Assembly: GCA_028868825.1 (NCBI GenBank)
Contig: JAGWTU010000007.1
Coordinates: 1 to 64,000 of the forward strand
From: Burkholderiales bacterium
GTDB lineage: Bacteria; Pseudomonadota; Gammaproteobacteria; Burkholderiales; Burkholderiaceae_C
Reading direction: 5' to 3'
DNA: 64,000 nt
The first letter of the stretch is position 1. Every line of letters starts with the position of its first letter. The position numbers were made by a program, and so were the translations under genes. Positions 52,166 through 60,943 of the stretch are shown here, one piece after another. The notes under the pieces were generated by a model. It was not told where the DNA came from, did no database searches, and saw nothing but the letters and a program-made list of their open reading frames with translations.

Positions 52166-53713
52166 TCAGGCGTCGATGCGGAAGCGGCCGACGAGGCCGG
52201 CCAGGCGCCCCGCCTGCTCGTCCAGGCTCGACGTGGCGTTGGCCGACTCCTCGACCATCGCGGCGTTGCGCTGCGTCACCTCGTCGAGCTGCCGCACGGC
52301 GGCGCCGACCTGGGCGATGTCGCGGTCCTGCGCGGTGCCGACGTTGCTGATCGAGGCGATCAGCTCACTCACCCGCCGCACCTGCTCGACGATCTCGCCC
52401 ACCGAGCGGCCGGCATCGTGGACCTGCTTCGAGCCGGTCTCGACCATCTCGACGCTGGTGCCGATCAGGGTCTTGATCTCGCGCGCCGCGCCGGCGCTGC
52501 GCTGCGCCAGGCTGCGCACCTCGGAGGCGACGACGGCGAAGCCGCGGCCTTGTTCGCCGGCGCGCGCCGCTTCGACTGCGGCGTTCAGCGCCAGGATGTT
52601 GGTCTGGAAGGCGATGCCGTCGATGACGCCGATGATGTCGGCGATGCGTCGCGACGAGGCGCTGATCGCCTCCATCGTGCCGACGACCCGGCCGACCACC
52701 GTGCCGCCCTCGGCCGCCGCGCCGGCGGCGTCGACGGCGACGGCGTTGGCGCGGCGCGCCGTCTCGGCGCCTTCGCGCACCGCGGCGGCGAGCTGCTCCA
52801 TCGATGCGGCGGTCTGCTGCAGGTTGCTCGCCTGCTCCTCGGTGCGCCGCGACAGGTCGCGGCTGCCCTCGGCGACCTCGCCGGTGGCCAGCCGTATCGA
52901 GTCGGCCGATGTGCGCATCTCGCCGACGAGGCCGCGCAGCGCCTCCTGCATCCGCGCCAGGCCGCGCAGCACGTCGCCGACCTCGTCGCGGGCGTCGACC
53001 TCGATCACCCCCGAGAGGTCGCCGCCGGCAATGCGCTCGGCATGGCCGGCGACGCGGCGCAGCGGTACCGTCACGCTGCGCGTCAGCACCCAGGCGCCGA
53101 GCGCGCCGATCGCCAGGGCGCCCGCGGCCAGCGCCAGCAGCCAGCGCTGCGAATGCGCAACCTGGGTGTCCGACGCGGCGATCACGCTGGCGGCGCGCGC
53201 CCGCTGCTGCTCGCGCAGCGCCTCGATCGCGTGCACGTAGGCGTCGGCCGCCGGCAGCAGCCGGGCGTCGATCTGCGCCGGCGCGTCGCTCGCGTGCGCA
53301 CGCAGCCCGGCCAGGATCTCCTTGCGCATCTTCAGGTAGGCGGTGCGCTGGGAGCCGATGCGCTCCAGCATGTCGCGCGCCTCGGGGTCCTGCTCGACGC
53401 CGGCCTCCAGGGCCTTCTGCAGTCGCGTGATGTCGGCGGAGGTGGCGGCCATCAGCGGCTCGAAATGGGCCGCCAGTGCGGCCACGCCATCGCCCTTGGC
53501 CAGCGCGATCGCGCGGTTGACGTTGAGCCGCGTGAGGTCGGTCCATTCGAGCGCGAGGGCGGCGCGCTGCAGCGCCTGCGTCGACGCCAGCGTGCCTTCG
53601 TGTGTCGTCGCCAGATGCGACCAGCCGAAAGCCGCGATGATCGAACCCAGAGTGAGGACCGAGCCGAAGCCCAGCGCCAGACGCGTACCCAGTCGCAAGT
53701 GGGAGACATGCAT
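52166..53713 (-). CDS. Methyl-accepting chemotaxis protein
   Basis: A 515-residue chemoreceptor: membrane helix near 8-30, a periplasmic four-helix-bundle domain (about 35-185), second helix about 190-210, HAMP (about 211-265), and the signalling coiled coil with the hairpin tip GIAFQTNILALNAAVEAARAG (in part) and GRGFAVVASEVRSLAQRS. There is no C-terminal CheR-binding pentapeptide. The ATG at 53713 (MHVSHLRLG) is preferred over an upstream extension that would precede the promoter. A well-matched FliA promoter lies about 50-75 bases upstream. Confidence 0.95.
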   Translation of the reverse strand: MHVSHLRLGTRLALGFGSVLTLGSIIAAFGWSHLATTHEGTLASTQALQRAALALEWTDLTRLNVNRAIALAKGDGVAALAAHFEPLMAATSADITRLQKALEAGVEQDPEARDMLERIGSQRTAYLKMRKEILAGLRAHASDAPAQIDARLLPAADAYVHAIEALREQQRARAASVIAASDTQVAHSQRWLLALAAGALAIGALGAWVLTRSVTVPLRRVAGHAERIAGGDLSGVIEVDARDEVGDVLRGLARMQEALRGLVGEMRTSADSIRLATGEVAEGSRDLSRRTEEQASNLQQTAASMEQLAAAVREGAETARRANAVAVDAAGAAAEGGTVVGRVVGTMEAISASSRRIADIIGVIDGIAFQTNILALNAAVEAARAGEQGRGFAVVASEVRSLAQRSAGAAREIKTLIGTSVEMVETGSKQVHDAGRSVGEIVEQVRRVSELIASISNVGTAQDRDIAQVGAAVRQLDEVTQRNAAMVEESANATSSLDEQAGRLAGLVGRFRIDA

Positions 53714-53760
53714 GATCAGACCTCGTCGTCGCCGACCCGCGTCGACACATTTGTGACTAC

Positions 53761-53787
53761 ATATCGGACGAAGACGACTTGACTTGA
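53761..53787 (-). promoter_or_regulatory. Sigma-28 (FliA) promoter for the chemoreceptor
   Basis: On the minus strand: -35 TCAAGTCA (53787-53780), exactly 11 bases, -10 TCCGATAT (53768-53761). The start would be near 53754, with a leader of about 40 bases. The -35 shares TCAAGTC with the cheY promoter 52 kb away in this window. Confidence 0.7.
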
Positions 53788-53892
53788 GACTGGGCGGAAC
53801 GATCAAGGATGGGCAGGCGCCTCGCGGCCTTCATCGAGCCGCGATTAACATCGCCGCGCCCCGAACACGGCCGACGCCCGCAGGAGAATCCG

Positions 53893-54747
53893 ATGAAGCC
53901 CCGCCACGACACGGTCTGGCTCGAATCGCAGTACGACAACCGCGCCCGCGTGCCGGGCCATGCGGTCACCTTCGAACGCTGGCGTCGCGCCTCGGCGTGG
54001 GCGCGCGAACACAGCTTGTCGCATCTGGACCTGCGCTACGCCGACGATCCCGGCGCGACGCTCGATCTGTTCACCACCACGACGCCGAAGGCGCCGGTGC
54101 TGATCGCCATCCATGGCGGCTACTGGCGCTCGCTCGACAAGTCCGATTTCTCGTTCCTGGCGCCGTCGTTCACGGCCGCCGGAGCGCTGGTCGTCGTGCC
54201 CAACTACGCGCTGTGCCCGGCGGTGACCATCGAGCAGATCACGCTGCAGCTCGCCGCCGCCGTCGCCTGGGTCTGGCGACATGCCGAACGCTACGGCGGC
54301 GACCCGGCGCGCATCGCCGTCGTCGGGCACTCGGCCGGCGCGCATCTGGCGGCGATGCTGCTGAGCTGTCGCTGGCGGCAGTTCGACGAGGCCTTGCCGG
54401 CGCAGCCGCTGGCCGGCGCGCTCGCGATCTCGGGGCTCTACGACCTCGAGCCGCTGCGCCATGCGCCGTTCATCCAGGGTGATCTGCGGCTGACACCGGC
54501 AGCGGTCGCCAGGCTCAGTCCGGCCTTCTTCCCGCGCCCGAAAGCGGCCAAGCTGTACGCCGTCGTCGGCGCCGACGAGAGCGACGAATTCGTGCGCCAG
54601 AACCGGCTGATCCGCGATGTCTGGGGGCCGACCGCGGTGCCGGTGTGCGAGGAGCTGCCCGGCGCCGACCATTTCAGCATCGTCACCGACCTCGCCGACC
54701 CGGACGGCCGGCTGCATGGACTGGCGCTGAAGCTGCTCGGGCTATGA
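53893..54747 (+). CDS. Alpha/beta hydrolase (kynurenine formamidase/esterase-like)
   Basis: A 284-residue cytoplasmic hydrolase of the BD-FAE/arylformamidase-like group. The oxyanion motif is IHGGYW, the nucleophile elbow GHSAGAHL, and the catalytic Asp/His lie in the last 50 residues (VGADESDEF, GADHFSI). AGGAG lies 7 bases before the ATG at 53893. Neighbours give no pathway; kyn genes are not seen here, so a true kynurenine role is unproven. Confidence 0.85.
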   Translation: MKPRHDTVWLESQYDNRARVPGHAVTFERWRRASAWAREHSLSHLDLRYADDPGATLDLFTTTTPKAPVLIAIHGGYWRSLDKSDFSFLAPSFTAAGALVVVPNYALCPAVTIEQITLQLAAAVAWVWRHAERYGGDPARIAVVGHSAGAHLAAMLLSCRWRQFDEALPAQPLAGALAISGLYDLEPLRHAPFIQGDLRLTPAAVARLSPAFFPRPKAAKLYAVVGADESDEFVRQNRLIRDVWGPTAVPVCEELPGADHFSIVTDLADPDGRLHGLALKLLGL

Positions 54748-54860
54748 GCGGGATTGAAGCTTTGTATTGGCCCTGGTACCCGTGATGGGTTACCGTTGCA
54801 ATCGGTCGCGTCCGCCCCGGGCGGGCGCCCGACTGCCGACATGACAACCAGGAGCCAGCC

Positions 54861-55280
54861 ATGAGCTTGAAAGGTTCGAAGACCGAGCAAAACCTGAAGG
54901 ACGCCTTCGCGGGCGAATCGCAGGCCAATCGCCGGTATCTGTATTTCGCAAACAAGGCCGACGTCGAGGGTCAGAACGACGTCGCCGCGCTGTTCCGTTC
55001 CACCGCCGAAGGCGAGACCGGACATGCGCACGGCCACCTCGAGTTCCTCGAGGCCACCGGCGACCCGGCCACCGGGCTGCCGATCGGCAACAGCCGCCAG
55101 AACCTGGCCGCCGCCGTCGCCGGCGAGACCCACGAGTACACCGACATGTACCCGGGCATGGCCAAGACGGCCCGCGCCGAGGGTTTCGACGAGATCGCCG
55201 ACTGGTTCGAGACGCTGGCCAAGGCCGAGCGCTCGCACGCCAACCGCTACCAGAAGGCGCTGGACGCGCTGGTCGACTGA
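54861..55280 (+). CDS. Rubrerythrin (diiron domain only)
   Basis: A 139-residue ferritin-like diiron protein that reduces peroxide in relatives. Paired Glu and His ligands are present in [50 protein letters not shown] and [15 protein letters not shown]. The C-terminal rubredoxin domain of classical rubrerythrin is absent. It is first in a conserved neighbourhood with an Fe-S protein and a DUF3501 protein. A perfect hairpin terminator follows 20 bases after the stop. Confidence 0.94.
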   Translation: MSLKGSKTEQNLKDAFAGESQANRRYLYFANKADVEGQNDVAALFRSTAEGETGHAHGHLEFLEATGDPATGLPIGNSRQNLAAAVAGETHEYTDMYPGMAKTARAEGFDEIADWFETLAKAERSHANRYQKALDALVD

Positions 55281-55300
55281 CCCGTCGCGCCGCCCGCCTG

Positions 55301-55330
55301 AACAAGGGGCTGCGTGCCCCTTGTTCTTTT
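55301..55330 (+). terminator. Intrinsic terminator between rubrerythrin and the Fe-S protein gene
   Basis: AACAAGGGGC (55301-55310), loop TGCGT, GCCCCTTGTT (55316-55325) is a perfect 10-bp stem followed by CTTTT. It would give an abundant rubrerythrin transcript with limited read-through into the next two genes, whose first start lies 26 bases on. Confidence 0.85.
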
Positions 55331-55355
55331 GCCAACCCCAGAATCGAGCCACCCC

Positions 55356-56699
55356 ATGCGCGAAGGCAACCTCGAAGCCCCGACCCGCCACCCCGTCGAC
55401 TGGAAGAACCCCGCGTTCTACGACCTGGCCCAGGCGCAGGCCGAGATGGAGCGCGTGTTCGACATCTGCCATGGCTGCCGCCGCTGCGTCAGCCTGTGCC
55501 AGAGCTTCCCGACCCTGTTCGACCTCGTCGACGCCACCGCCGACGGCGAGGTGCACGAGGTCCAGAAGGAGGCCTACTGGAGCGTCGTCGACCAGTGCTA
55601 TCTGTGCGACCTGTGCTACATGACGAAGTGCCCGTACACACCGCCGCATCCGTGGAACCTCGACTTCCCGCACCTGATGCTGCGCGCCAAGGCGATCAAG
55701 TTCCGCCAGGGCCAGGTCTCGGCCGCGAACCGCTTCCTCGCCAGCACCGATGTCCACGGCCAGTTCGCCGGCATCCCTATCGTCGTCGACGCGGTGAATG
55801 CCGTGAACGGCACGAAGACGATGCGCAAGCTGATGGACAAGGAACTCGACGTGCATCCCGACGCCTGGATGCCGTCGCTGGCGCCGCAGCGCTTCCGCTG
55901 GGGCCGCTCGATGAACTACCACGCCCCGGTCGTCGCCGGCGAGCGCACGCCGGGCAAGGTCGCGCTGTTCGCGACCTGCTACCTGAACTACAACGAGCCC
56001 GGCATCCCCGAGGACCTGCTCAAGGTGCTCGAGCACAACGAGATTCCCTACGTCATCGTCGACAAGGAAAAATGCTGCGGCATGCCCAAGCTCGAGCTCG
56101 GCGACCTCGAGGGCGTCGAGGCGGCCTGGCGCGCCAACGTCCCGGTGCTGGCGCGCTACGCCCGCGAGGGCTACGCGATCATCGCCGGCGTGCCCAGCTG
56201 CACGCTGATGTTCAAGCAGGAACTGCCGCTGCTGTTCCCCGAGGATGCCGACACCAAGCTCGTCGCCGAGGCGATGTTCGACCCCTTCGAATACCTCGTC
56301 GCGCGCCACAAGGACGGGCTGCTCAAGCTCGATTTCAAGCAGGCGCTGGGCCGCATCAGCTATCACATCCCCTGCCATGGCCGGGTGCAGAAGATCGGCC
56401 GCAAGACCGAGGAGATGTTCAAGCTCATCGGCCAGACGGTCGAGGTGCAGCTCAACACCGTCGAGCGCTGCTCGGGACACGCCGGCATCTACGGCGTGAA
56501 GACGGCGACGCATCCGGTGGCGATGAAGATCGGCAAGCCGGTGTTCAAGCTGATGGCCAAGGACGAGCCCGACGCCATCGCCAGCGATTGCCCGATGGCC
56601 GGGCACCATATCGCCCAGGGCATGGAAGAGGCCGGCACGCCGGCCAAGGCCGTGCAGCACCCGCTGACGCTGGTGCGCAGGGCCTACGGATTGGAGTAG
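55356..56699 (+). CDS. Fe-S oxidoreductase (GlpC/HdrD-like, two 4Fe-4S clusters and CCG domain)
   Basis: A 447-residue electron-transfer protein. Two ferredoxin-type cluster motifs sit near the N-terminus (CHGCRRCVSLCQ and CYLCDLCYMTKCPY), followed by cysteine-rich domains (EKCCGMPKLE, IPCHGRVQ, VERCSGHAG, SDCPMAGHH). No membrane helix. The ATG at 55356 begins the homologous part; the frame opens earlier. It probably passes electrons to or from the rubrerythrin. Confidence 0.9.
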   Translation: MREGNLEAPTRHPVDWKNPAFYDLAQAQAEMERVFDICHGCRRCVSLCQSFPTLFDLVDATADGEVHEVQKEAYWSVVDQCYLCDLCYMTKCPYTPPHPWNLDFPHLMLRAKAIKFRQGQVSAANRFLASTDVHGQFAGIPIVVDAVNAVNGTKTMRKLMDKELDVHPDAWMPSLAPQRFRWGRSMNYHAPVVAGERTPGKVALFATCYLNYNEPGIPEDLLKVLEHNEIPYVIVDKEKCCGMPKLELGDLEGVEAAWRANVPVLARYAREGYAIIAGVPSCTLMFKQELPLLFPEDADTKLVAEAMFDPFEYLVARHKDGLLKLDFKQALGRISYHIPCHGRVQKIGRKTEEMFKLIGQTVEVQLNTVERCSGHAGIYGVKTATHPVAMKIGKPVFKLMAKDEPDAIASDCPMAGHHIAQGMEEAGTPAKAVQHPLTLVRRAYGLE

Positions 56700-56704
56700 A
56701 GGAC

Positions 56705-57286
56705 ATGACGACGATCACCCCCGACAGCCTGCTGACGCTGGAGGCCTATTCGAAGATCCGCAAGAGCAGCCAGCCCGCGGCCATCGCGCACCGGCGGCTG
56801 CGCAGCGTCGCCTTGGGCGAGCACATGACGCTGCAGTTCGAGGACGAACTGACCGTGCGGCGCCAGATCCAGGAGATGCTGCACATCGAGAAGATCTTCG
56901 ACGAGGACGGCATCCGCGGCGAGATCGAGGCCTACGCGCCGCTGATCCCCGACGGAGGGAACTGGAAGGCGACGATGCTCATCGAGTACCCCGATCCGCA
57001 CGAGCGCAAGCGCGAGCTGGCGCGGCTGATCGGCGTCGAGGACCGGCTCTACGTCGAGATCGAGGGCGGCGGCCGCGTCTATGCGATCGCCGACGAGGAC
57101 CTCGACCGCGAGAACGAGGAGAAGACCTCGGCCGTGCATTTCGTGCGCTTCGAGTTCACGCCGGCGCAACGCCAGGCGCTGCGCGCCGGCGCCGTGGCGA
57201 CGCTGGGCTGCGACCACCGCAACTACCCGATCCATCTCGCGCTGCCGGCCGAGACGCTGGCGAGCCTGGCGGGCGACCTGAAGTAG
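56705..57286 (+). CDS. DUF3501 family protein
   Basis: A 193-residue protein of unknown function that in many proteobacteria sits beside rubrerythrin and this Fe-S protein. Charged helical segments (ILDEVxx-like RRQIQEMLHIEKIFDEDGI) and a beta-rich middle (TMLIEYPDPHERKRELARL) are visible; there is no membrane helix or metal-binding Cys set. It starts 5 bases after the Fe-S gene. The family name is from recognition of the sequence and context. Confidence 0.82.
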   Translation: MTTITPDSLLTLEAYSKIRKSSQPAAIAHRRLRSVALGEHMTLQFEDELTVRRQIQEMLHIEKIFDEDGIRGEIEAYAPLIPDGGNWKATMLIEYPDPHERKRELARLIGVEDRLYVEIEGGGRVYAIADEDLDRENEEKTSAVHFVRFEFTPAQRQALRAGAVATLGCDHRNYPIHLALPAETLASLAGDLK

Positions 57287-57343
57287 GCGGCGGCGCCGGC
57301 CGCGCTATCGTCGGCTTCCTTCGCCGCAGCCGAGCCGACGACC

Positions 57344-58228
57344 ATGACCAGCGCCCGCACCGAGACGATCGCCCTTTCACCCATCGTCGCCGGGATGTGG
57401 CGACTCGGCGACTGGGGACTGGATGACGCCGGACTGCGGCGCTGGATCGAGCAGGCGGTCGAGCTCGGCGTCACGAGCTTCGATCACGCCGACATCTACG
57501 GCGACTACGGCGTCGAGGCGCGCTTTGGCGCCGCGCTGACATCGGCGCTGCGCGAGCGCATCCAGATCGTCACCAAATGCGGCATCAAGCCGATCTCGGC
57601 GCAGCGCCCCGGCCATGCGGTCAAGTCGTACGACAGCTCGCGCGCCCATGTGCTGGCCTCGGTCGACGCCTCGCTGCGCGCGCTGCGCACCGACCGCATC
57701 GAGCTGCTGCTGATCCACCGGCCCGATCTGCTGATGGACCCCGAGGAACTCGCCGACACCTTCCGCCAGCTGCTGGCGGCCGGCAAGGTGCTGCATTTCG
57801 GCGTCTCGAACCACACACCGGGCCAGCTCGCGCTGCTGCGCAAGCGCCATCCGCTGGTGACGAACCAGATCGAGTTCTCGGCGCTGCAGATGCGCGCGCT
57901 GGCCGACGGCACGCTCGAGCAATGCCTGGACCTCGGGCTGCGGCCGATGATCTGGTCGCCGCTGGCCGGCGGCCGCATCCTCGCCGGCAGCGACGAGCAG
58001 GCGCAGCGCGTGCGCGCGCAGCTCGAGCGGCTGGGCGCGATCCACGGCGCCAGCGTCGCGACGATGGCGCTGGCCTGGGTGCTGCGCCATCCGTCGCGGC
58101 CACTGCCGATCACCGGCTCCGGCCGCATCGAGGCGCTGCGCGAGGCGGTCGCCGCGCTGTCCATCCGGCTCAGCGCCGAGGACTGGTACGCGGTCTGGCA
58201 GGCGAGCATCGGCCACGAAGTGCCCTGA
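57344..58228 (+). CDS. Aldo/keto reductase (YdhF-like)
   Basis: NADPH-dependent oxidoreductase of 294 residues in the AKR fold. Catalytic residues are visible in SFDHADIYGDYG (Asp, Tyr), VTKCGIK (Lys) and LLIHRPDLL (His). The C-terminal cofactor part includes LPITGSGRIEALREA. Substrate unknown. It lies 57 bases after the DUF3501 gene and may belong to the same transcript or have its own promoter. Confidence 0.9.
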   Translation: MTSARTETIALSPIVAGMWRLGDWGLDDAGLRRWIEQAVELGVTSFDHADIYGDYGVEARFGAALTSALRERIQIVTKCGIKPISAQRPGHAVKSYDSSRAHVLASVDASLRALRTDRIELLLIHRPDLLMDPEELADTFRQLLAAGKVLHFGVSNHTPGQLALLRKRHPLVTNQIEFSALQMRALADGTLEQCLDLGLRPMIWSPLAGGRILAGSDEQAQRVRAQLERLGAIHGASVATMALAWVLRHPSRPLPITGSGRIEALREAVAALSIRLSAEDWYAVWQASIGHEVP

Positions 58229-58250
58229 GCCGGCGCGCGCGGGTGCCTCG

Positions 58251-59558
58251 ATGAACGACGAGGCCGCGGCGCGGCGCGAGTTCGAGAGTGGTCTTGCGCA
58301 CCATCAGGCCGGTCGCCACGCGCCGGCGGTCGCCGCGTACCGGCGCTCGCTCGCCGCCTGGCCGGGTCGCGCGTCGACGCTGAGCAACCTCGGGGCGGCA
58401 TTGATCCAGCTCGGCGACGCCGCGGCGGCGCTGGCCGCACTGGACGCTGCGATCGCCGCCGCACCCGATCGCGCCGACGCCCATGGCCACCGCGCCGCGG
58501 CGCATGTGCTGCTGGGGCACGACGAGGCGGCGCTGGCCGATTTCGACCGTGCTCGGGCACTGGGCGCCGACGAGCCGGGGCTGCTGCTGGAGCGCGCGTT
58601 GACGCTGAACCGGCTCGCGCGGCACGAACAGGCACTGGCCGCGCTGGCACAACTGGCCGGACGACGTTCCGCCGATGCGGCGCTGGCACTGCTGCAGGGC
58701 CAGACGCTGCAGCAACTGGGTCGCGACGCCGAGGCCTGGCACGCCTATCAGCGGGCGCTGGCGATCGACCCGGCGCTCGGCCCGGCCTGGTCGCGCTGCG
58801 GCCATCTGCTGCGCGCAGCGGGACGTCTGGCTGAAGCGGCCGCGGCCTACGGGCGCGCGATCGATGCCGGCGACGACGTCATCGCCAACGGCTTCTTCCG
58901 CAGTGCCTGCGGCTGCGGCGCGATGGCCATGGCGCCGCCCGCGGAGTATCTGCGCGAGCTGTTCGACGATTACGCGCCGCGCTTCGACGCCGCGCTCGTC
59001 GAGACGTTGCATTACCGCGGCCACCGCGCCGTCGTCGACCTCGTCGCCGGGCAGGGCAGGCCGATCTTCGAATCGGCGCTCGACCTCGGCTGCGGCACCG
59101 GCCTCGCGGCGCCGCTGCTGCGCCCCAGGGCAATCCGGCTCGCCGGCGCCGACCTCGCGCCACGCATGATCGACGCGGCGCGCGCGCGCGGCCTCTACGA
59201 CGAGCTCGAGGTCGGCGATGCCGTCGACGTCCTGCAGCGGCACCACCGCAGCGCGGGCGCCTTCGACCTCATCGTCGCCTGCGACCTGTTGCCGTACCTC
59301 GGACTGCCGGGACCGCTGATCGACGCCGCGGCCGCCGCTTTGCGCCCCGGCGGGCTGTTCGCGTTCTCGGCCGAGGCGGCCTCCGACGCCGAGACCTGCG
59401 AACTGCAGCCGACGCTGCGCTACCGTCATGGCCTGCCGTACCTGACGCAGCTGGCGGGCGAGGCCGGCTTCGGTCTGTTGATGCACCGCATTGGTGCGTT
59501 GCGCGATGAGGGTGGCACAACCCTCGATGGCCTCTACATCTGCCTGCATCGCCATTGA
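58251..59558 (+). CDS. TPR-repeat methyltransferase
   Basis: A 435-residue fusion. About six TPR repeats fill residues 1-215 (AAYRRSLAAWPGRASTLSNL and similar). A class I SAM-dependent methyltransferase domain follows (about 270-435) with motif I ALDLGCGTGLAAPLL and post-motifs AGADLAPRMIDAA and IVACDLLPYLG. Members are often annotated as contractile or trans-aconitate-like methyltransferases; the substrate is unknown, and the TPR part suggests a protein or glycan target. Confidence 0.85.
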   Translation: MNDEAAARREFESGLAHHQAGRHAPAVAAYRRSLAAWPGRASTLSNLGAALIQLGDAAAALAALDAAIAAAPDRADAHGHRAAAHVLLGHDEAALADFDRARALGADEPGLLLERALTLNRLARHEQALAALAQLAGRRSADAALALLQGQTLQQLGRDAEAWHAYQRALAIDPALGPAWSRCGHLLRAAGRLAEAAAAYGRAIDAGDDVIANGFFRSACGCGAMAMAPPAEYLRELFDDYAPRFDAALVETLHYRGHRAVVDLVAGQGRPIFESALDLGCGTGLAAPLLRPRAIRLAGADLAPRMIDAARARGLYDELEVGDAVDVLQRHHRSAGAFDLIVACDLLPYLGLPGPLIDAAAAALRPGGLFAFSAEAASDAETCELQPTLRYRHGLPYLTQLAGEAGFGLLMHRIGALRDEGGTTLDGLYICLHRH

Positions 59559-59665
59559 CGGCTGAATGGAGATCGCGGAACCAATCGCCCATCCTCCGAG
59601 TCTGTATATTTCTGAATGTAAAGCGACGACTGCGCCGAGGGGCCATCGTCACAGGAGGAAGGCGC

Positions 59666-60943
59666 TTGATCCAACTTCAAACCTGGCTGGCCGATTTCGG
59701 GCTCGGCGAATTCCAGATCCCCGATTACGCCTTCTGGGCCGCATTGCTGCTCGTCGCGGGGGCGCTGGCCGGTGAGTTGATCGCACGCTGGTCACGACTG
59801 CCGCGGGTCGTCGGCTACACGGCGGCAGGCTGCATCGCCGCGCTGATCGGCCTGGGGCCGGGGATGCCGCTGGCGGGACCGGCGCGGCTCGTCGTCGACG
59901 TCGCGCTCGCGCTGCTGCTGTTCGAGATCGGCAGCCGCGTGCGGCTGCGCTGGCTGCGCCACAACCCGGCGTTGCTGTTGACGAGCCTGGCCGAATCGCT
60001 GCTCGGTGCCGGTGCGGTCTACTTCGCGCTGCGCTGGATCGACCTTGAACCCACGGTCGCCGCCGCCTGCGCCGTGCTCGCGATGCCGGCGTCGGCGGCG
60101 GTGGCCGGGCGCGTCGCACTCGAGCTCGGCGCGCAGGGCCAGGTCACCGACCGCATGATCCTGCTGACGGCGCTGAACACGCTCTACGCCGTGCTTGCGC
60201 TGACGCTGCTCGAGGGCTGGTGGAACGCCGGTCATGCCGCCGACGTGACGCAGTCGCTGGGGCTGCTGGCGCGTTCGTTCTTCGGCTCGCTGCTGCTGGC
60301 GGCGCTGCTCGCCGGCGTCGTCGCCATGGTTGCGCGCAGGCTCGACCTGCGCAACGAGAGTTCGGTGCTGCTCGTGCTGGGCCTCGTCGTGCTGGCCCTC
60401 GGCGGCGCCCGCGCGGCCGGCCTGTCGACGCTGCTGGTGCCGCTGCTCGCAGGACTGCTGCTGGGCAACGTGACCGAGCGGCCCTGGGTCTGGCCGCGCC
60501 ACTTCGGCACCGCCGGCGGGGTCGTCGTGCTGATGATGTTCGTCATCGTCGGCGCCTCCTGGTCGCCGGCCGTGCTGGCTGCGGGCGGGCTCGCCGCGCT
60601 CGTGCTGGTGGTCGCGCGCAGCGCCGCCAAGGGCGCCGTCGTGCTGTTGCTGTGCCGCCCTGCCGGCGCGAGCCTGCGCCAGGGCCTGGCGCTGGCGATC
60701 ACGCTGACGCCGCTCTCGGCGACGGTGCTGGTGATGCTCAGTGAACTGTTGCGCCTGCGCCCCGAGATGGCGACCGATGTCGCGCCCATCGTCCTCACCG
60801 CGGTGGCGATGCTCGAACTGCTGGGCCCGATCGCCGTGCAGGCGGCGCTGCGCCTGGGCGGTGACCTCGCGCCGGCGCCGCACCGTCGCAAGCCGGCCGC
60901 TCAGCAGCCGCTGCTGCGCACGAGCGGCGAGGGCGCCCGATGA
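59666..60943 (+). CDS. Cation:proton antiporter (CPA2/KefB-like membrane domain)
   Basis: An integral membrane protein of 425 residues with about 12 helices and the CPA2-type features [20 protein letters not shown] and [11 protein letters not shown]. It lacks the cytoplasmic TrkA-N domain of Kef channels. The start is TTG at 59666 with AGGAGG 7 bases upstream; the frame opens earlier (59555), but no good start with a ribosome site lies there. The upstream stretch 59600-59630 is AT-richer (TGTATATTTC) and may hold the promoter. It overlaps the next gene by ATGA. Confidence 0.82.
   Translation: MIQLQTWLADFGLGEFQIPDYAFWAALLLVAGALAGELIARWSRLPRVVGYTAAGCIAALIGLGPGMPLAGPARLVVDVALALLLFEIGSRVRLRWLRHNPALLLTSLAESLLGAGAVYFALRWIDLEPTVAAACAVLAMPASAAVAGRVALELGAQGQVTDRMILLTALNTLYAVLALTLLEGWWNAGHAADVTQSLGLLARSFFGSLLLAALLAGVVAMVARRLDLRNESSVLLVLGLVVLALGGARAAGLSTLLVPLLAGLLLGNVTERPWVWPRHFGTAGGVVVLMMFVIVGASWSPAVLAAGGLAALVLVVARSAAKGAVVLLLCRPAGASLRQGLALAITLTPLSATVLVMLSELLRLRPEMATDVAPIVLTAVAMLELLGPIAVQAALRLGGDLAPAPHRRKPAAQQPLLRTSGEGAR

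Noticed and set aside
59618-59650. TAAAGCGA...GCCGAGGG before the antiporter as a FliA promoter
   Set aside because: The spacer is only 7 bases and the -10 is poor.
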